From Carex sylvatica (Eukaryota > Streptophyta > Magnoliopsida > Poales > Cyperaceae): a DNA stretch of 64,000 nucleotides. Below the pieces are notes generated by a model. That model saw nothing but the letters and a program-made list of their open reading frames with translations. It had not been told where the DNA came from and ran no database searches. Of the stretch, positions 21,866-36,000 are shown one piece after another. Positions within the stretch are counted from its first letter, which is position 1; each line of letters starts with the position of its first letter. The DNA is taken from the NCBI GenBank assembly GCA_964058845.1, contig CAXKVR010000170.1, positions 186,001 through 250,000 on the forward strand, read 5' to 3'. A program made the position numbers and the translations under genes.

Positions 21866-22095
21866 CCCGAGTTTGAGAGAGAGGGCTGGGTTTGAGAGGG
21901 AGAGGAAGGCGGAGCCAACAAGCCGACGGAGAGGGAGGAGTGGAAGAGAAAGCCTTGACGGAGGAGAAATAGGTCACGGAGGAGGAGAGAAAGGAGCAAC
22001 GAGCCGATGGACTAGTAGTTTGAGGACGAGAGGAAGAGAGAGGCACGGTGGAGGCTAAGGGTTTGAGGAGAAGAGGGAAGAGAGAGGCCACAGTT
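21866..22095 (-). promoter_or_regulatory. GA/CT-rich leader exon and promoter of the CACTA gene
   Basis: GC- and purine-rich on the + strand (GAGAGAGGG, GGAGGAGAG repeats), ending in the donor CTCGG|GTAAGT. Same layout as 6053-6330. The predicted reading frames are low complexity. Confidence 0.45.
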
Positions 22096-23370
22096 TGAGT
22101 TAGATTTGAAAACTTTCAATTTTTGGCTAAGTACACGGAAAGGCGTCCTAATGTACTATCTGGATCGGTTGTAGTATAATAACCGATACAGATATAAATA
22201 AATAATGAGAAATTATATTCATCACAAATAGTACTTTCCTTGTTTGTTGATTTATTTTCAAAATAGAATTCTAATTCCTTGTCTGTTAACTTAGTTCCTT
22301 TACAAATAGTACTTTCCTTGTTTGATAATTTATTTTCAATATCCGTTAAATTATTTCCTTAGACACTTACCTTATATCAATAGATATTTATTTTTATTCT
22401 TTCTCAACCAATTTAAAGTCTTATAAAATTATTTGAACTTTAATCATTCATTTAAATATTATAGCTTTCATTTACTATCTCAACCTAATTTAATATAACT
22501 CCTTTATTTAACAATTCATTTAAACGATTTAGGTCTCATGTATATATAAGTATTGAATAAGCATTAGTTAACTATTTAAACATTATCAATTAACTTCATT
22601 TGTTTCTGATCTGAACCAAAGTTGATATGTATTCTTTATTCAACAATTCATTTAATTAATAAAATAAGACTCCTAAATTGAGTGAGCCTTTTTCTTTTCT
22701 ATTTTATATGATCTATTGCCTACATGTATCAGTTAGAAGATTTAGTGGCTAACTCCTTTGTTAATACTTTGATTGTTCGACTTTTTGAATTTTAATGGTT
22801 TCTTTCTTTTGCCTTTATTCGCTGCTAGAGATTTTCATGAGTATTTATTTTTAGTTAGAATATGTATTTACCTTTTGAACCTTAATTCATGATTTTCCTT
22901 TTAATAACTTAATCACGTAACCTAGACTCTATGAATTTTAAATTACTTAATTGGAAAATCAAAGAACTCAAGAATGATTAATGTGAAGTATTAACTTAAG
23001 GATAATGTATATATGTTTCATACTAATGGTTCTAATGACTTCCCTACTACCACAGGTGCGGGTTTCTTAGACTTTATGAACTATTTTACTTTCCTATTGT
23101 CATTCAACTGTAAATTATTATTGTATTAGTTGGATTTATGCATGTTATTTTAGAACCATTAGTATGACTTGAGTAGACATAAATGATTTGCATGAAATGA
23201 TAGGATTCATATATTGACCAATGAACTTGCATGAATAGGATGTGTTGAGCATGGCATGAACTGTGTGATTGAATACATGTGTTTTTGAGAATGAATGAAT
23301 ATGGTAATTGAACAGAGCCCAATATGCTTGCATATTGGGATGTATACATTGGGTCTAGTGTTCGACTGGA
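22096..23370. other. AT-rich unassigned DNA
   Basis: A small inverted repeat TCGGTT...AACCGA lies at 22165-22187. Otherwise AT-rich with no gene. It could be old LTR or CACTA subterminal DNA. Confidence 0.35.
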
Positions 23371-23382
23371 CCTCTCGTTAAC

Positions 23383-23514
23383 GTGATTATAGGCGAAAGT
23401 GGTCCTGTCACGAATATGATTGTAGGCTGACGCAGTCCCTTCACGGACGTGGTCGTAGGCGCAAGCGGTCCTTTCACGAACATGATTGTAGGCGGAAGCG
23501 ATCCTATCACGCCA
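23383..23514. repeat. 33-bp minisatellite, four units
   Basis: Units start at 23383, 23416, 23449 and 23482, each with GTAGGCG-, GGTCC- and TCACG-like blocks. The minus strand reads in frame as 11-residue repeats of the form RTACAYDHVRE within a 144-codon open frame (23538-23104). No homology to a known protein was recognised. Confidence 0.85.
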
Positions 23515-23539
23515 AGACCTAGTGGCATATGAATTCACC

Positions 23540-24024
23540 GTCTAGTGAGACAAATGAACAAGATTAACATATTTTTCTTTAAACAAATGAAAGTAGTAAG
23601 TAATGATATTATATGCATTGCATTAGGATAAACATATGCATTTTATTTTCTTATCATATTTGTGAATATAAGTAAATGTTTTATAAGCTCTGGGCCGGAA
23701 CTAAATCCTGCACTGAGAGAAGGTTCGATCTCTTACCCGTTCCAATTTTATGTGGGTTCTAGGTAATGAAGAGAAATGATTCGAGCAAGAATAAGAGCGA
23801 GACTAATCGGAAAGACCCATGATTAATAATTGTCACATGTTGTTTAGTTTTTATATTTCATTTCTATGTTTCAATAATTAATTGATACATTAAGCAGGCA
23901 TGGTAGTGTTTTTTCTATTAGCCATGTCTGCCATGATCGTTTGTTAAACTCAATTGATTATGAATAAATATGACATATATATATTGTTATTGATAATGTA
24001 TGTGATGTGTACACGCCTTACGTA
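23540..24024. other. LTR-like flank of the satellite
   Basis: At 23690-23770 the phrase TGCACTGAGAGAAGG...CTCTTACCCGTTCC, then GGTAATGAAGAG, parallels GGCACTGAGATAAACC... CTCACCCGTTTCC in the solo LTR at 35415-35460. This suggests a distant LTR relative. No ends were found. Confidence 0.35.
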
Positions 24025-26049
24025 TTTGTTTGGAGCACCCAAGCAATGTCCCACTATGGCAAGATAATATGGCATTTACAACCCTAATACAACACTCCAA
24101 CTGAAGGTGTTTGGAGCACTCTAGTAGAGTCTAGAGATGACAAGATAATAGGGCATCTACAACCCTAATACAACACTCCAAATGAATGTGTTTGGAGAAC
24201 TCCAATAGTGTCTCTCTATACGGCAAGATAATAGGGCATTTACATCCCTAATGCAACACTCCAATTGAAAGTGTTTGCAGCAGTCTAATAGTGTCTATAT
24301 ATGAAAACATAATACGATATTTACAAAGCTAATACAATACTCCAGTTGAATGTGTTTGGAGCACTTTAGTAGTGTCTCCAGATGACAATATAATAATGCA
24401 TATACAACATAAACAAATCTCTAATTGAATGTGTTTGGAGCACCCTAGGAGTATCCCAATATGGCAAGATAATAGGGCATTCACAACCCTAATACAACAC
24501 TTCAATTGAAGGTGTTTGCAGCACTCTAGTAGTGTCTCTATATGACCAGATAATAGGGTATTTACAACCCTAATACAACACTCCAATTGAAGGTGTTTGG
24601 AACACTATAGTAGTGTTTACAGATAATAAGATAATAGGGCATTTACAACCAAAAAACAACACTCCAATTAAAGGTGTTTGGAGCACTCTAGTAGTGTCTA
24701 AAGATGACAAAATAATAGGGCATTTACAACCCAAATAAAACACTCCAAATGAAGGTGTTTGGAGTACTCCAATAGTGTCTCTATATGGAAACATAATATG
24801 GTATTTACAACAATAATACAACATTGTAATTCAATGTGTTTGGAGCACACTAGTAGTGTCCCACTATGGTAAGATAATAGGGCATTTACAACCTTAATAC
24901 AACACTCCAAATAAATGTGTTTGGAGAACTATGATAGTGTCTCAATACGGCAAGATAATAGGGTATTTACACCCCTAATGCAACACTCCAATTGAAGGTG
25001 TTTGGAGTTGTCTAATAGTGTCTATATATGGAAACATAATACGGTATTTACAATGCTAATACAACACTCCAGTTGAATGTGTTTGGAGCACTTTAGTAGT
25101 GTCTCCATATGACAATATAACAGTGCATATACAACATAATACAAATCTCCAATTGAACGTGTTTGGAGCACCCTAGGAGTGTCCCACTATGGCAAGATAA
25201 TAGGGCATTTACAATTCTAGTACAACACTTCAATTGAAGGTGTTTGGAGCACTCTAATAGTGTCTCCAGATGACAACATAATAAGGAATTTACAACCATA
25301 ACACAACACTCCAATTCCATGTGTTTGGAGCACACTAGTAGTGTCCCACTATGGCAAGATAATAGGGCATTTACAACCCTAATACAACTCTCCAATTGAA
25401 GGTGTTCGGAGCACTCTAGTAGTGTCTCTATATGGCAAGATAATCGAATATTTACAACCCTAATACAACACTCCAATTGTAGATGTTTGGAGCACTCTAG
25501 TAGTGTCTATAGATGAAAAGATAATAGGACATTTACAACCCTTATACAACACTCCAAATGAATGTGTTTGGAGAACTTTGATAGTGTCTCTATATGGCAA
25601 GATAATAGGGCATTTACATCCCAAATACAAAACTCCAATTGAAGTTGTTTGGAGCACTCTAATAGTGTATCCAGATGACAACATAATAAGGCATTTACAA
25701 CCATAATACAACACTCCAATTCAATGTGTTTCGAGCACACTAGTAGTGTCCCACTATGGCAAGATAATAGGGCATTTACAACCCAAATACAACTCTCTAA
25801 TTGAAGGTGTTCGGACCATTCAAATAGTGTCTCTATATGGCAAGATAATAGAATATTTACAACCCTAATACAACACTCCAATTGTAGGTGTTTGGAGCAC
25901 TCTAGTAGTGTCTATAGATGAAAAGATAATAGGGCATTTACAACCCTTATACAACACTCCAAATGAATGTGTTTGGAGAACTTTGATAGTGTCTCTATAT
26001 GGCAAGATAATAGGGCATTTACATCCCAAATACAACACTCCAATTGTAG

Positions 26050-29000
26050 GTGTTTGGCCCACTCTAGTAGTGTTCATAGATGAAAAGATAGTACGACATT
26101 TATAACCCTAATAAAACACTCCAATTGAAGGTGTTTGGAGCACTCTCGGAGTGTCTAAATATGACACATAATAGGGCATTTACAACCCAAATAAAATATT
26201 CCAATTGAATGAAGCACTCCAACAGTGTCTCTATATGGAAACATAATATGGTATTTACAACCCTAACACAACACTCCAGTTGAATGTGTTTGGAGCACTC
26301 TAGTAGTGTCTCCAGATGACAACATAATAACGCATTTACAACCATAATACAACACTCCAATTGAATGTGTTTGGAGCACACTAGTGGTGTCCCACTATGG
26401 CAAGATAATAGGGAATTTACAACCCCTAATACAACTCTCCAGTTGAAGGTGTTCGGAGCACTCTAGTAGTCTCTCAATATGACAAGATAATAAAATATTT
26501 ACAACCCTAATACAACACTACAATTCAATGTGTTTGGAACACACTAGTAGTGTACCACTATGGCAAGATAATAGGGCATTTACAACCCTAATACAATTCT
26601 CCAATTGAAGGTGTTTGGAGCACACTAGTAGTGTCCCACTATGGCAAGATAATAGGGCATTTACAACCCTAATACAATTCTCCAATTGAAGGCATTCGGA
26701 GCACTCTAGTAGTGTCTCTATATGGCAAGATAATAGAGTATTTACAACCCTAATACAACACTCCAATTGTAGGTGTTTGGAGCACTCTAGTAGTGTCTGT
26801 AGATGAAAAGATAATAGGGCATTTACAACCCTTATACAACACTCCAAATGAATGTGTTTGGAGAACTTTGATAGTGTCTCTATATGGCAAGATAATAGGG
26901 CATTTACATCCCAAATACAAAACTCCAATTGAAGTTGTTTGGAGCACTCTAATAGTGTCTCCCGATGACAACATAATATGGCATTTACAACCCTAACGCA
27001 ACACTCCAATTCAATGTGGTTGGAGCACACTAGTATTGTCCCACTATGGCACGATAATAGGGCATTTACAACCCTAATAAAACTCTCCAATTGAAGGTGT
27101 TCGGAGCACTCTAGTAGTGTCTCTACATGGCAAGATAATAGAATATTAATAACCCTAATACAACACTCCAATGATAGGTGTTTTGAGCACTCTAGTAGTG
27201 TCCGTAGATGAAAAGATAATTGGGCATTTACAACCCTTATACAACACTCCAAATGAATGTGTTTGGAGCACTTTGATAGTGTCTCTATATGGCAAGATAA
27301 TACGGCATTTACATCCCAAATACAACACTCGAATTGAAGTTGTTTGGAGCACTCTAATAGTGTCTCCAGATGACAACATAATAAGGCATTTACAACCATA
27401 ATACAACACTCCAATTCAATGTGTTTGGAGCACATTAGTAGTGTCCCACTATGGAAAGATTATAGGGCATTTACAACCCTAATACAACTCTCCAATTGTA
27501 GGTGTTCGGAGCAATCTAGTAGTGTCTATATATTGCAAGATAATAGAATATTTACAACCCTAATACAACACTGCAATTGTAGGTGTTTGGAGCACTCTAG
27601 TAGTGTCTATAGATGAAAAGATAATAGGACATTTACAACCCTTATACAACACTCCAAATGAATGTGTTTGGAGCACACTAGTAGTGTCCCACTATGGCAA
27701 GATAATAGGGCATTTACAATCCTAATACAATTCTCCAATTGAGGTATTCGGAGCACTCTAGTAGTGTCTCTATATGGCAAGATAATAGAGTATTTACAAC
27801 CCTAATACAACACTCTAATTGTAGGAGTTTGGAGCACTCTAGTAGTGTCTGTAGATGAAAAGATAATAGGGCATTTACAACCCTTATACAACACTCCAAA
27901 TGAATGTGTTTGTTTGGAGCACTCTAATAGTGTCTCCCGATGACAACATAATAGGGCATTTACAACCCTAACGCAACACTCCAATTCAATGTGGTTGGCG
28001 CACACTAATATTGTCCCACTATGGCACGATAATAGGGCATTTACATCCCAAATACAACACTCCAATTGTAGGTGTTTGGCCCACTCTAGTAGTGTTCATA
28101 GATGAAAAGATAGTACGACATTTATAACCCTAATAAAACACTCCAATTGAAGGTGTTTGGAGCACTCTCGGAGTGTCTAAATATGACACATAATAGGGCA
28201 TTTACAACCCAAATAAAATATTCCAATTGAATGAAGCACTCCAATAGTGTCTCTATATGGAAACATAATATGGTATTTACAACCCTAACACAACACTCCA
28301 GTTGAATGTGTTTGGAGCACTCTAGTAGTGTCTCCAGATGACAACATAATAACGCATTTACAACCATAATACAACACTCCAATTGAATGTGTTTGGAGCA
28401 CACTAGTGGTGTCCCACTATGGCAAGATAATAGGGAATTTACAACCCCTAATACAACTCTCCAGTTGAAGGTGTTCGGAGCACTCTAGTAGTCTTCTCAA
28501 TATGACAAGATAATAAAATATTTACAACCCTAATACAACACTACAATTCAATGTGTTTGGAACACACTAGTAGTGTACCACTATGGCAAGATAATAGGGC
28601 ATTTACAACCCTAATACAATTCTCCAATTGAAGGTGTTTGGAGCACACTAGTAGTGTCCCACTATGGCAAGATAATAGGGCATGTACAACCCTAATACAA
28701 TTCTCCAATTGAAGGCATTCAGAGCACTCTAGTAGTGTCTCTATATGGCAAGATAATAGAGTATTTACAACCCTAATACAACACTCCAATTGTAGGTGTT
28801 TGGAGCACTCTAGTAGTGTCTGTAGATGAAAAGATAATAGGGCATTTACAACCCTTATACAACAATCCAAATGAATGTGTTTGGAGAACTTTGATAGTGT
28901 CTCTATATGGCAAGATAATAGGGCATTTACATCCCAAATACAAAACTCCAATTGAAGTTGTTTGGAGCACTCTAATAGTGTCTCCCGATGACAACATAAT

Positions 29001-30090
29001 ATGGCATTTACAACCCTAACGCAACACTCCAATTCAATGTGGTTGGAGCACACTAGTATTGTCCCACTATGGCACGATAATAGGGCATTTACAACCCTAA
29101 TAAAACTCTCCAATTGAAGGTGTTCGGAGCACTCTAGTAGTGTCTCTACATGGCAAGATAATAGAATATTAATAACCCTAATACAACACTCCAATTATAG
29201 GTGTTTTGAGCACTCTAGTAGTGTCCGTAGATGAAAAGATAATTGGGCATTTACAACCCTTATACAACACTCCAAATGAATGTGTTTGGAGCACTTTGAT
29301 AGTGTCTCTATATGGCAAGATAATACGGCATTTACATCCCAAATACAACACTCGAATTGAAGTTGTTTGGAGCACTCTAATAGTGTCTCCCGATGACAAC
29401 ATAATATGGCATTTACAACCCTAACGCAACACTCCAATTCAATGTGGTTGGAGCACACTAGTATTGTCCCACTATGGCACGATAATAGGGCATTTACAAC
29501 CCTAATAAAACTCTCCAATTGAAGGTGTTCGGAGCACTCTAGTAGTGTCTCTATATGGCAAGATAATCGAATATTTACAACCCTAATACAACACTCCAAT
29601 TGTAGGTGTTTGGAGCACTCTAGTAGTGTCTATAGATGAAAAGATAATAGGACATTTACAACCCTTATACAACACTCCAAATGAATGTGTTTGGAGAACT
29701 TTGATAGTGTCTCTATATGGCACGATAATAGGGCATTTACAACCCTAATACAACTCTCCAATTGAAGGTGTTCGGAGCACTCTAGTAGTGTCTCTACATG
29801 GCAAGATAATAGAATATTAATAACCCTAATACAACACTCCAATTATAGGTGTTTTGAGCACTCTAGTAGTGTCCGTAGATGAAAAGATAATTGGGCATTT
29901 ACAACCCTTATACAACACTCCAAATGAATGTGTTTGGAGAACTTTGATAGTGTCTCTATATGGCAAGATAATAGGACATTTACATCCCAAATACAAAACT
30001 CCAATTGAAGTTTATGGAGCACTCTAATAGTGTCTCCCGATGACAACATAATAGGCATTTACAACCCTAACGCAACACTCCAATTCAATG
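26050..30090. repeat. higher-order repeat of about 2.02 kb, tandem pair
   Basis: A distinctive monomer string (TTTGGCCCACTCTAGTAG at 26053, then a shortened GAATGAAGCACTCC monomer) recurs at 28073. Features at 26100, 26518 and 26750 reappear at 28122, 28541 and 28773, so the offset is 2022-2023 bp, close to 25 monomers. The copies drift apart after about 29200. Confidence 0.85.
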
Positions 30091-30228
30091 TGTTTGGAGC
30101 ACATTAGTAGTGTCCCACTATGGCAAGATTATAGGGCATTTAGAACCCTAATACAACTCTCCAATTGTAGGTGTTCCGGGCAATCTAGTAGTGTCTCTAT
30201 ATGGCAAGATAATAGAATATTTACAACG

Positions 30229-33022
30229 CTAATACAACACTCCAATTGTAGGTGTTTGGTGCACTCTAGTAGTGTCTATAGATGAAAAGATAATAGGGCA
30301 TTTACAACCCTTATACAACACTCCAAATGAATGTGTTTGGAGAACTTTGATAGTGTCTCTATATGGCAAGAAAATTGGGCATTTACATCCCAAATACAAC
30401 ACTCCAGTTGAAGTTGTTTGAACCACTCTTATATTGTCTCCAGATGACAACATAATAAAGCATTACAACCATAATACAACACTCCAATTCAATGTGTTTG
30501 GAGCACACTAGTATTGTCCCACTATGGCACGATAATAGGGCATTTACAACCCTAATACAACTCTCCAATTGAAGGTGTTCGGAGCACTCTAGTAGTGTCT
30601 CTATATGGCAAGATAATAGGGCATTTACATCCCAAATACAACACTCCAATTGAAGGTGTTCGGAGCACTCTAGTAGTGTCTATAGATGAAAAGATAATAG
30701 GGCATTTACAACCCTTATACAACACTCCAAATGAATGTGTTTGGAGAACTGTGATGGTGTCCCTATATGGCAAGATAATAGGGCATTTATAACCCTAATA
30801 AAACACTCCAATTAAAAGTGTTTGGAGCACTCTAGTAGTGTCTAAAGATGACAATATAATAGGGCATTTACAACGCAAATAAAACACCCCAAATGAATGT
30901 GTTTGGAGCAGTCCAATAGTGTCTCTAGATGGCAAGATAACAAGGCATTTACAACCATAATACAACACTCCAATTGAATTTGTTTGGAGCATCCAAGTAA
31001 TGTCCCACTATGGCAAGATAATAGGGCATTTATAACCCTAATAAAACACCTCAATTGAAGGTGTTTGGAGCACTGTAGTAGTGTCTATGGATGAAAAGAT
31101 AATAGGGCATTTACAACCCTTATACAACACTCCAAATGAATGTGTTTGGAGAACTTTGATAGTGTCTCTATATGGCAAGATAATAGGGCATTTACAACCC
31201 AAATACAACTCTCTAATTGAAGGTGTTCGGAGCACTCTAGTAGTGTCTCTCTATGGCAAGATAATAGAATATTTACAACGCTAATACAACACTCCAATTG
31301 TAGGTGTTTGGTGCACTCTAGTAGTGTCTATAGATGAAAAGATAATAGGGCATTTACAACCCTTATACAACACTCCAAATGAATGTGTTTGGAGAACTTT
31401 GATAGTGTCTCTATATGGCAAGATAATAGGACATTTACATCCCAAATACAAAACTCCAATTGAAGTTGTTTGGAGCACTCTAATAGTGTCTCCAGATGAC
31501 AACATAATAAGGCATTTACAACCATAATACAACACTCCAATTCAATGTGTTTGGAGCACATTAGTAGTGTCCCACTATGGCAAGATTATAGGGCATTTAG
31601 AACCCTAATACAACTCTCCAATTGTAGGTGTTCCGGGCAATCTAGTAGTGTCTCTATATGGCAAGATAATAGAATATTTACAACCCTAATACAACACTCC
31701 AATTGTAGGTGTTTGGAGCACTCTACTAGTGTCTGTAGATGAAAAGATAATTGGGCATTTACAACCCTTATACAACACTCTAAATGAATGTGTTTGGAGA
31801 ACTTTGATAGTGTCTCTATATGGCAAGATAATAGGACATTTACATCCCAAATACAAAACTCCAATTGAAGTTGTTCGGAGCACTCTAATAGTGTCTCCCG
31901 ATGACAACATAATAACGCATTTACAACCCTAACGCAACACTCCAATTCAATGTGGTTGGCGCACACTAGTATTGTCCCACTATGGCACGATAATAGGGCA
32001 TTTACAACCCTAATACAACTCTCCAATTGAAGGTGTTCGGAGCACTCTAGTAGTGTCTCTACATGGCAAGATAATAGAATATTAATAACCCTAATACAAC
32101 ACCCCAATTATAGGTGTTTTGAGCACTCTAGTAGTGTCCGTAGATGAAAAGATAATAGGGCATTTACAACCCTTATATAACACTCCAAATGAATGTGTTT
32201 GGAGAACTTTGATAGTGTCTCTATATGGCAAGATAATAGGGCATTTACAACCCAAATACAACTCTCTAATTGAAGGTGTTCGGAGCACTCTAGTAGTGTC
32301 TCTCTATGGCAAGATAATAGAATATTTACAACGCTAATACAACACTCCAATTGTAGGTGTTTGGTGTACTCTAGTAGTGTCTATAGATGAAAAGATAATA
32401 GGGCATTTACAACCCTTATACAACACTCCAAATGAATGTGTTTGGAGAACTTTGATAGTGTCTCTATATGGCAAGAAAATTGGGCATTTACATCCCAAAT
32501 ACAACACTCCAGTTGAAGTTGTTTGAACCACTCTTATATTGTCTCCAGATGACAACATAATAAAGCATTACAACCATAATACAACACTCCAATTCAATGT
32601 GTTTGGAGCACACTAGTATTGTCCCACTATGGCACGATAATAGGGCATTTACAACCCTAATACAACTCTCCAATTGAAGGTGTTCGGAGCACTCTAGTAG
32701 TGTCTCTATATGGCAAGATAATAGGGCATTTACATCCCAAATACAACACTCCAATTGAAGGTGTTCGGAGCACTCTAGTAGTGTCTATAGATGAAAAGAT
32801 AATAGGGCATTTACAACCCTTATACAACACTCCAAATGAATGTGTTTGGAGAACTGTGATGGTGTCCCTATATGGCAAGATAATAGGGCATTTATAACCC
32901 TAATAAAACACTCCAATTAAAAGTGTTTGGAGCACTCTAGTAGTGTCTAAAGATGACAATATAATAGGGCATTTACAACGCAAATAAAACACCCCAAATG
33001 AATGTGTTTGGAGCAGTCCAAT
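30229..33022. repeat. higher-order repeat of 2105 bp (26 monomers)
   Basis: Segments at 30229, 30383 and 30552 recur at 32334, 32488 and 32657, each 2105 bp later. A segment at 31085 recurs at 36307; subtracting the solo LTR and one 5-bp target copy (3117 bp) also gives 2105 bp. Confidence 0.85.
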
Positions 33023-36000
33023 TGTGACGTAGCGAAATCTGAAGAATATTAAAATAATAAAAATTTCGAAATATTAAGTTCATCTGAATTTTTCTGAATT
33101 TAAATCTAATGCCTTGATATATTTTTTTTCTAATTTTATTCTGAATTTTCTGAGTCGAGGCATTTAGAATCGAATTTCTGATTTGATCGAATAAAAATAA
33201 ACCTATCCGAATTGAAATATCAAATGGATCATTAAATTATACATATGAATATATCTATATGTATATATATATGCTATAATGCAAATTTCTATTTAAATTA
33301 AGCAAGGGCTTTTCTTGAAAAATTTACATATATGCAATATTGGAAGTTTAATGGGCCTATTAGCAAAATTGCCAAAATTAATCCAAAACCTTGATCTTTC
33401 TCTTCCTTTGGCCGTGACCCATTGTGTGTATACGTGTGTGTGTGGTGGGTGGCGGAAACAAAGAGGAAAAGAGAGGGAGAAGGTGAGAAGAGAGAAAAAA
33501 GTGAGATCCGAGTACACCGAATCGATCAGACGTACGCGAAATCGAGTTTGGAGCAAAGCACTACCACCTTGATCATCTCCTTCTCTTCAATTTGGTATAT
33601 TTCATCTCTCTTGAAACCCTAATTGTCGAATTGAATCGATTTTTGTTAGAAATGCGAAACCGTGTTGAATTGATCGAATTCCATTCGAATTACTTGTTGA
33701 TTTCTTGATTTTATACCGATTTCTTAAGGTTTCACTTTGAATCCGAAAATTTAGTTAGGGTTTGTTTAGATTCTGAAATTAAGGTGTTAATTTGTATAAT
33801 TGAGGTTTCTAAATCGTTCTGTATCGAATTTTCTGAGTTTTGATCGAAGTTCTGAAAATCTGAGTATCGAATCCCTAACTTTGATTGAAATCGATTTGCA
33901 TGATGATTAATTGACTATAGGATGTAATATATGTGTATTTGAATTGAATAAGTATCATGCATTTCAATTTTGTATCGATTCGATTGTTATACCGAGTTTC
34001 GATCCGAATCGAGGGTTAATTGGGTAATCAAGTTGGTACCAAGAACTTAGAGTATATGTGTTGCATGATATAGATAGGTAACCATGAATACCAATCTTGT
34101 ATATTGTTTAGCATAGTTATGGTAATCGATAACCAAAAATCTGAATCGTTTACTAATCGAGCAAGTTAGCACCGGTACCAAACCGGTATCAGGTATACAT
34201 GATATCAATTGATATGAAAACTCTACCGTACCAGCCTACAACATGTTAGGAACCAATATACGGTGTTTAGAACGAGTTTCGATCGAAACCGATCGGAATT
34301 CGGTTGCAAACAAAGCCTAAAACACTTCTGTACCAATCTTTGCGGGCCCGTAATAGTATGTGTATGGTGACTTGCGGGCCGCAAGGAGACCTCCTGCGGG
34401 CCGCAACCATAGTATAAAATCTGAAAATTCAGAAATGAATTAAGTCAAATAAATTACATAAAAACGTACCGATCGAAGCGTAACTTATCGAACATAGAGT
34501 AAGGATTTAATACAGCGTGTAACTGTATGTTATAGCAGGTTTAGCAGGACAATCAGGTGAATCCCGGAATACCGAAAGGAGTTCAGACCAACCGTAAGCG
34601 ACACGAAAAGTACAAAGGTGCGGGGGTTCACGGGATTTTTCCTGAGGTTCAATTAGGAATTAAATAGGACGTTTTTAAATTGCATTTTGAATTTCTGATT
34701 TCAAGCATCATCTGAGCATTGCATAACTAATTGAACTGTTTTATCTGTTGATCTGCATTCTGGTATGGTTTACCGATTGAACTGTTATTCTGATTCTGAT
34801 AGAGAATGAAACCACAGTGAATTGCTACTATTATATATATATATATCACTGTAAGTGATATTCTGTTCTGCGAAATCTAGAGTATACACTAGATTTCGAT
34901 TTCGGGAACCATATGCGCATTGGGGAACGACCCCTCTGAGTCCAAACCGGTTGGAATGGGGATCTGTTATTCTGTGACTATAACTGTGGTAGATAAGATT
35001 CTGTTATTCTGATTTCTGCTCTGATTGCTGGAACTAAATACTGGAAAGGATATATATCTGTATGATTGGAACTGTAATGTCTGATTAAGAACCAGTCTTT
35101 TGTAAATGGTTAAGCCAAAGCACTGCAGATGAGGGTCTGATTTGATTGCACGGGGAGCGACATCTGTAGGTGTATGTAACCCTACAGATGCAGGTATGTT
35201 CTGGGACCAATTCGGTGGAACATCTGCATGTGCTACCAGATATCTGAGTTTAATTAAGACCCAATATTCTGATATGTTTCTGATGATTCTGTTTAAAGGC
35301 ATTTAAAGATGTAGATTCATTTGATTATCGATTCAAAGCTTTGCATTCATGCTTTAACTCTGATTTTAGTTCCGTATTTAATTCTGACGTGAATATCTGA
35401 TAAATCCAGTAGCTTCGGCACTGAGATAAACCGCGAAAAGGTTTTTCTCACCCGTTTCCTTGTGAAACATTTCAGGAAAGAAGGACTAGAGGCTTTCGGG
35501 ATCAGACAGTGAGCTATCTGAGGTGTTAGGTATATGTATGCCCTGTTTTGAGATCGTTGTACTTGTTTAGTACTTGGATCAACTTTTGTTGTATATATAT
35601 CCAGCTAACCGGACTTGCGTAAATATTTCTAAACGGTTTCGATTTATGTTTTAAAATTTTATGTGCTTGCTTTATGCTTTCCATGCTATGTGTATGTATG
35701 CTTTTATGTTTTCAAAGTTTATGTTTTAAAAGTTATATGGTCTTTTGCATATATGTTTTTGTTGTGACATGATATGAATTTGGGGGTTTAAATGAATACG
35801 GGTGGGATGACCGGCGTGGAGGGTCTATACTCCACGGTACCTGATATTTATAATTCTGACTAATACGGGTAGATATAAATAAAAAAATAAATTTGGTTTT
35901 CTGATATGATAAGTCATTGTTCTATTGGTTTTATCGAATCGAATTTACAAAGGCATGTATAAAAGTTTTGAAAAGTTTCGGATCAGTTTTAAACTGATTT

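Larger units (their letters stand above)
24025..33022. repeat. 81-bp satellite array, left block
   Basis: Head-to-tail monomers of 81 bp, all in one orientation; length divided by 81 gives about 111. Landmarks of each monomer: ACAACACTCCAATTGAAGG, then TGTTTGGAGCACTCTAGTAG, then TGTCTCTATATGGCAAGATA, then ATAGGGCATTTACAACCCTA. CTCCAA and TTGGAG form a 6-bp stem around a loop of about 10 bases. Monomers fall into classes by the bases after GTGTC (CTATATGGC, TATAGATGAAAAG, TCCAGATGACAAC, CCACTATGGC) that recur in fixed order. The left edge is more divergent. Confidence 0.95.

Noticed and set aside
19354..22095. Complete CACTA transposon bounded by CACTACTACAG
   Set aside because: No opposite terminus or 3-bp target duplication found; the possible C-terminal exons lie outside this interval.
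24025..33022. CRISPR-like array
   Set aside because: Monomers are contiguous repeats without unique spacers, and the DNA is plant nuclear.
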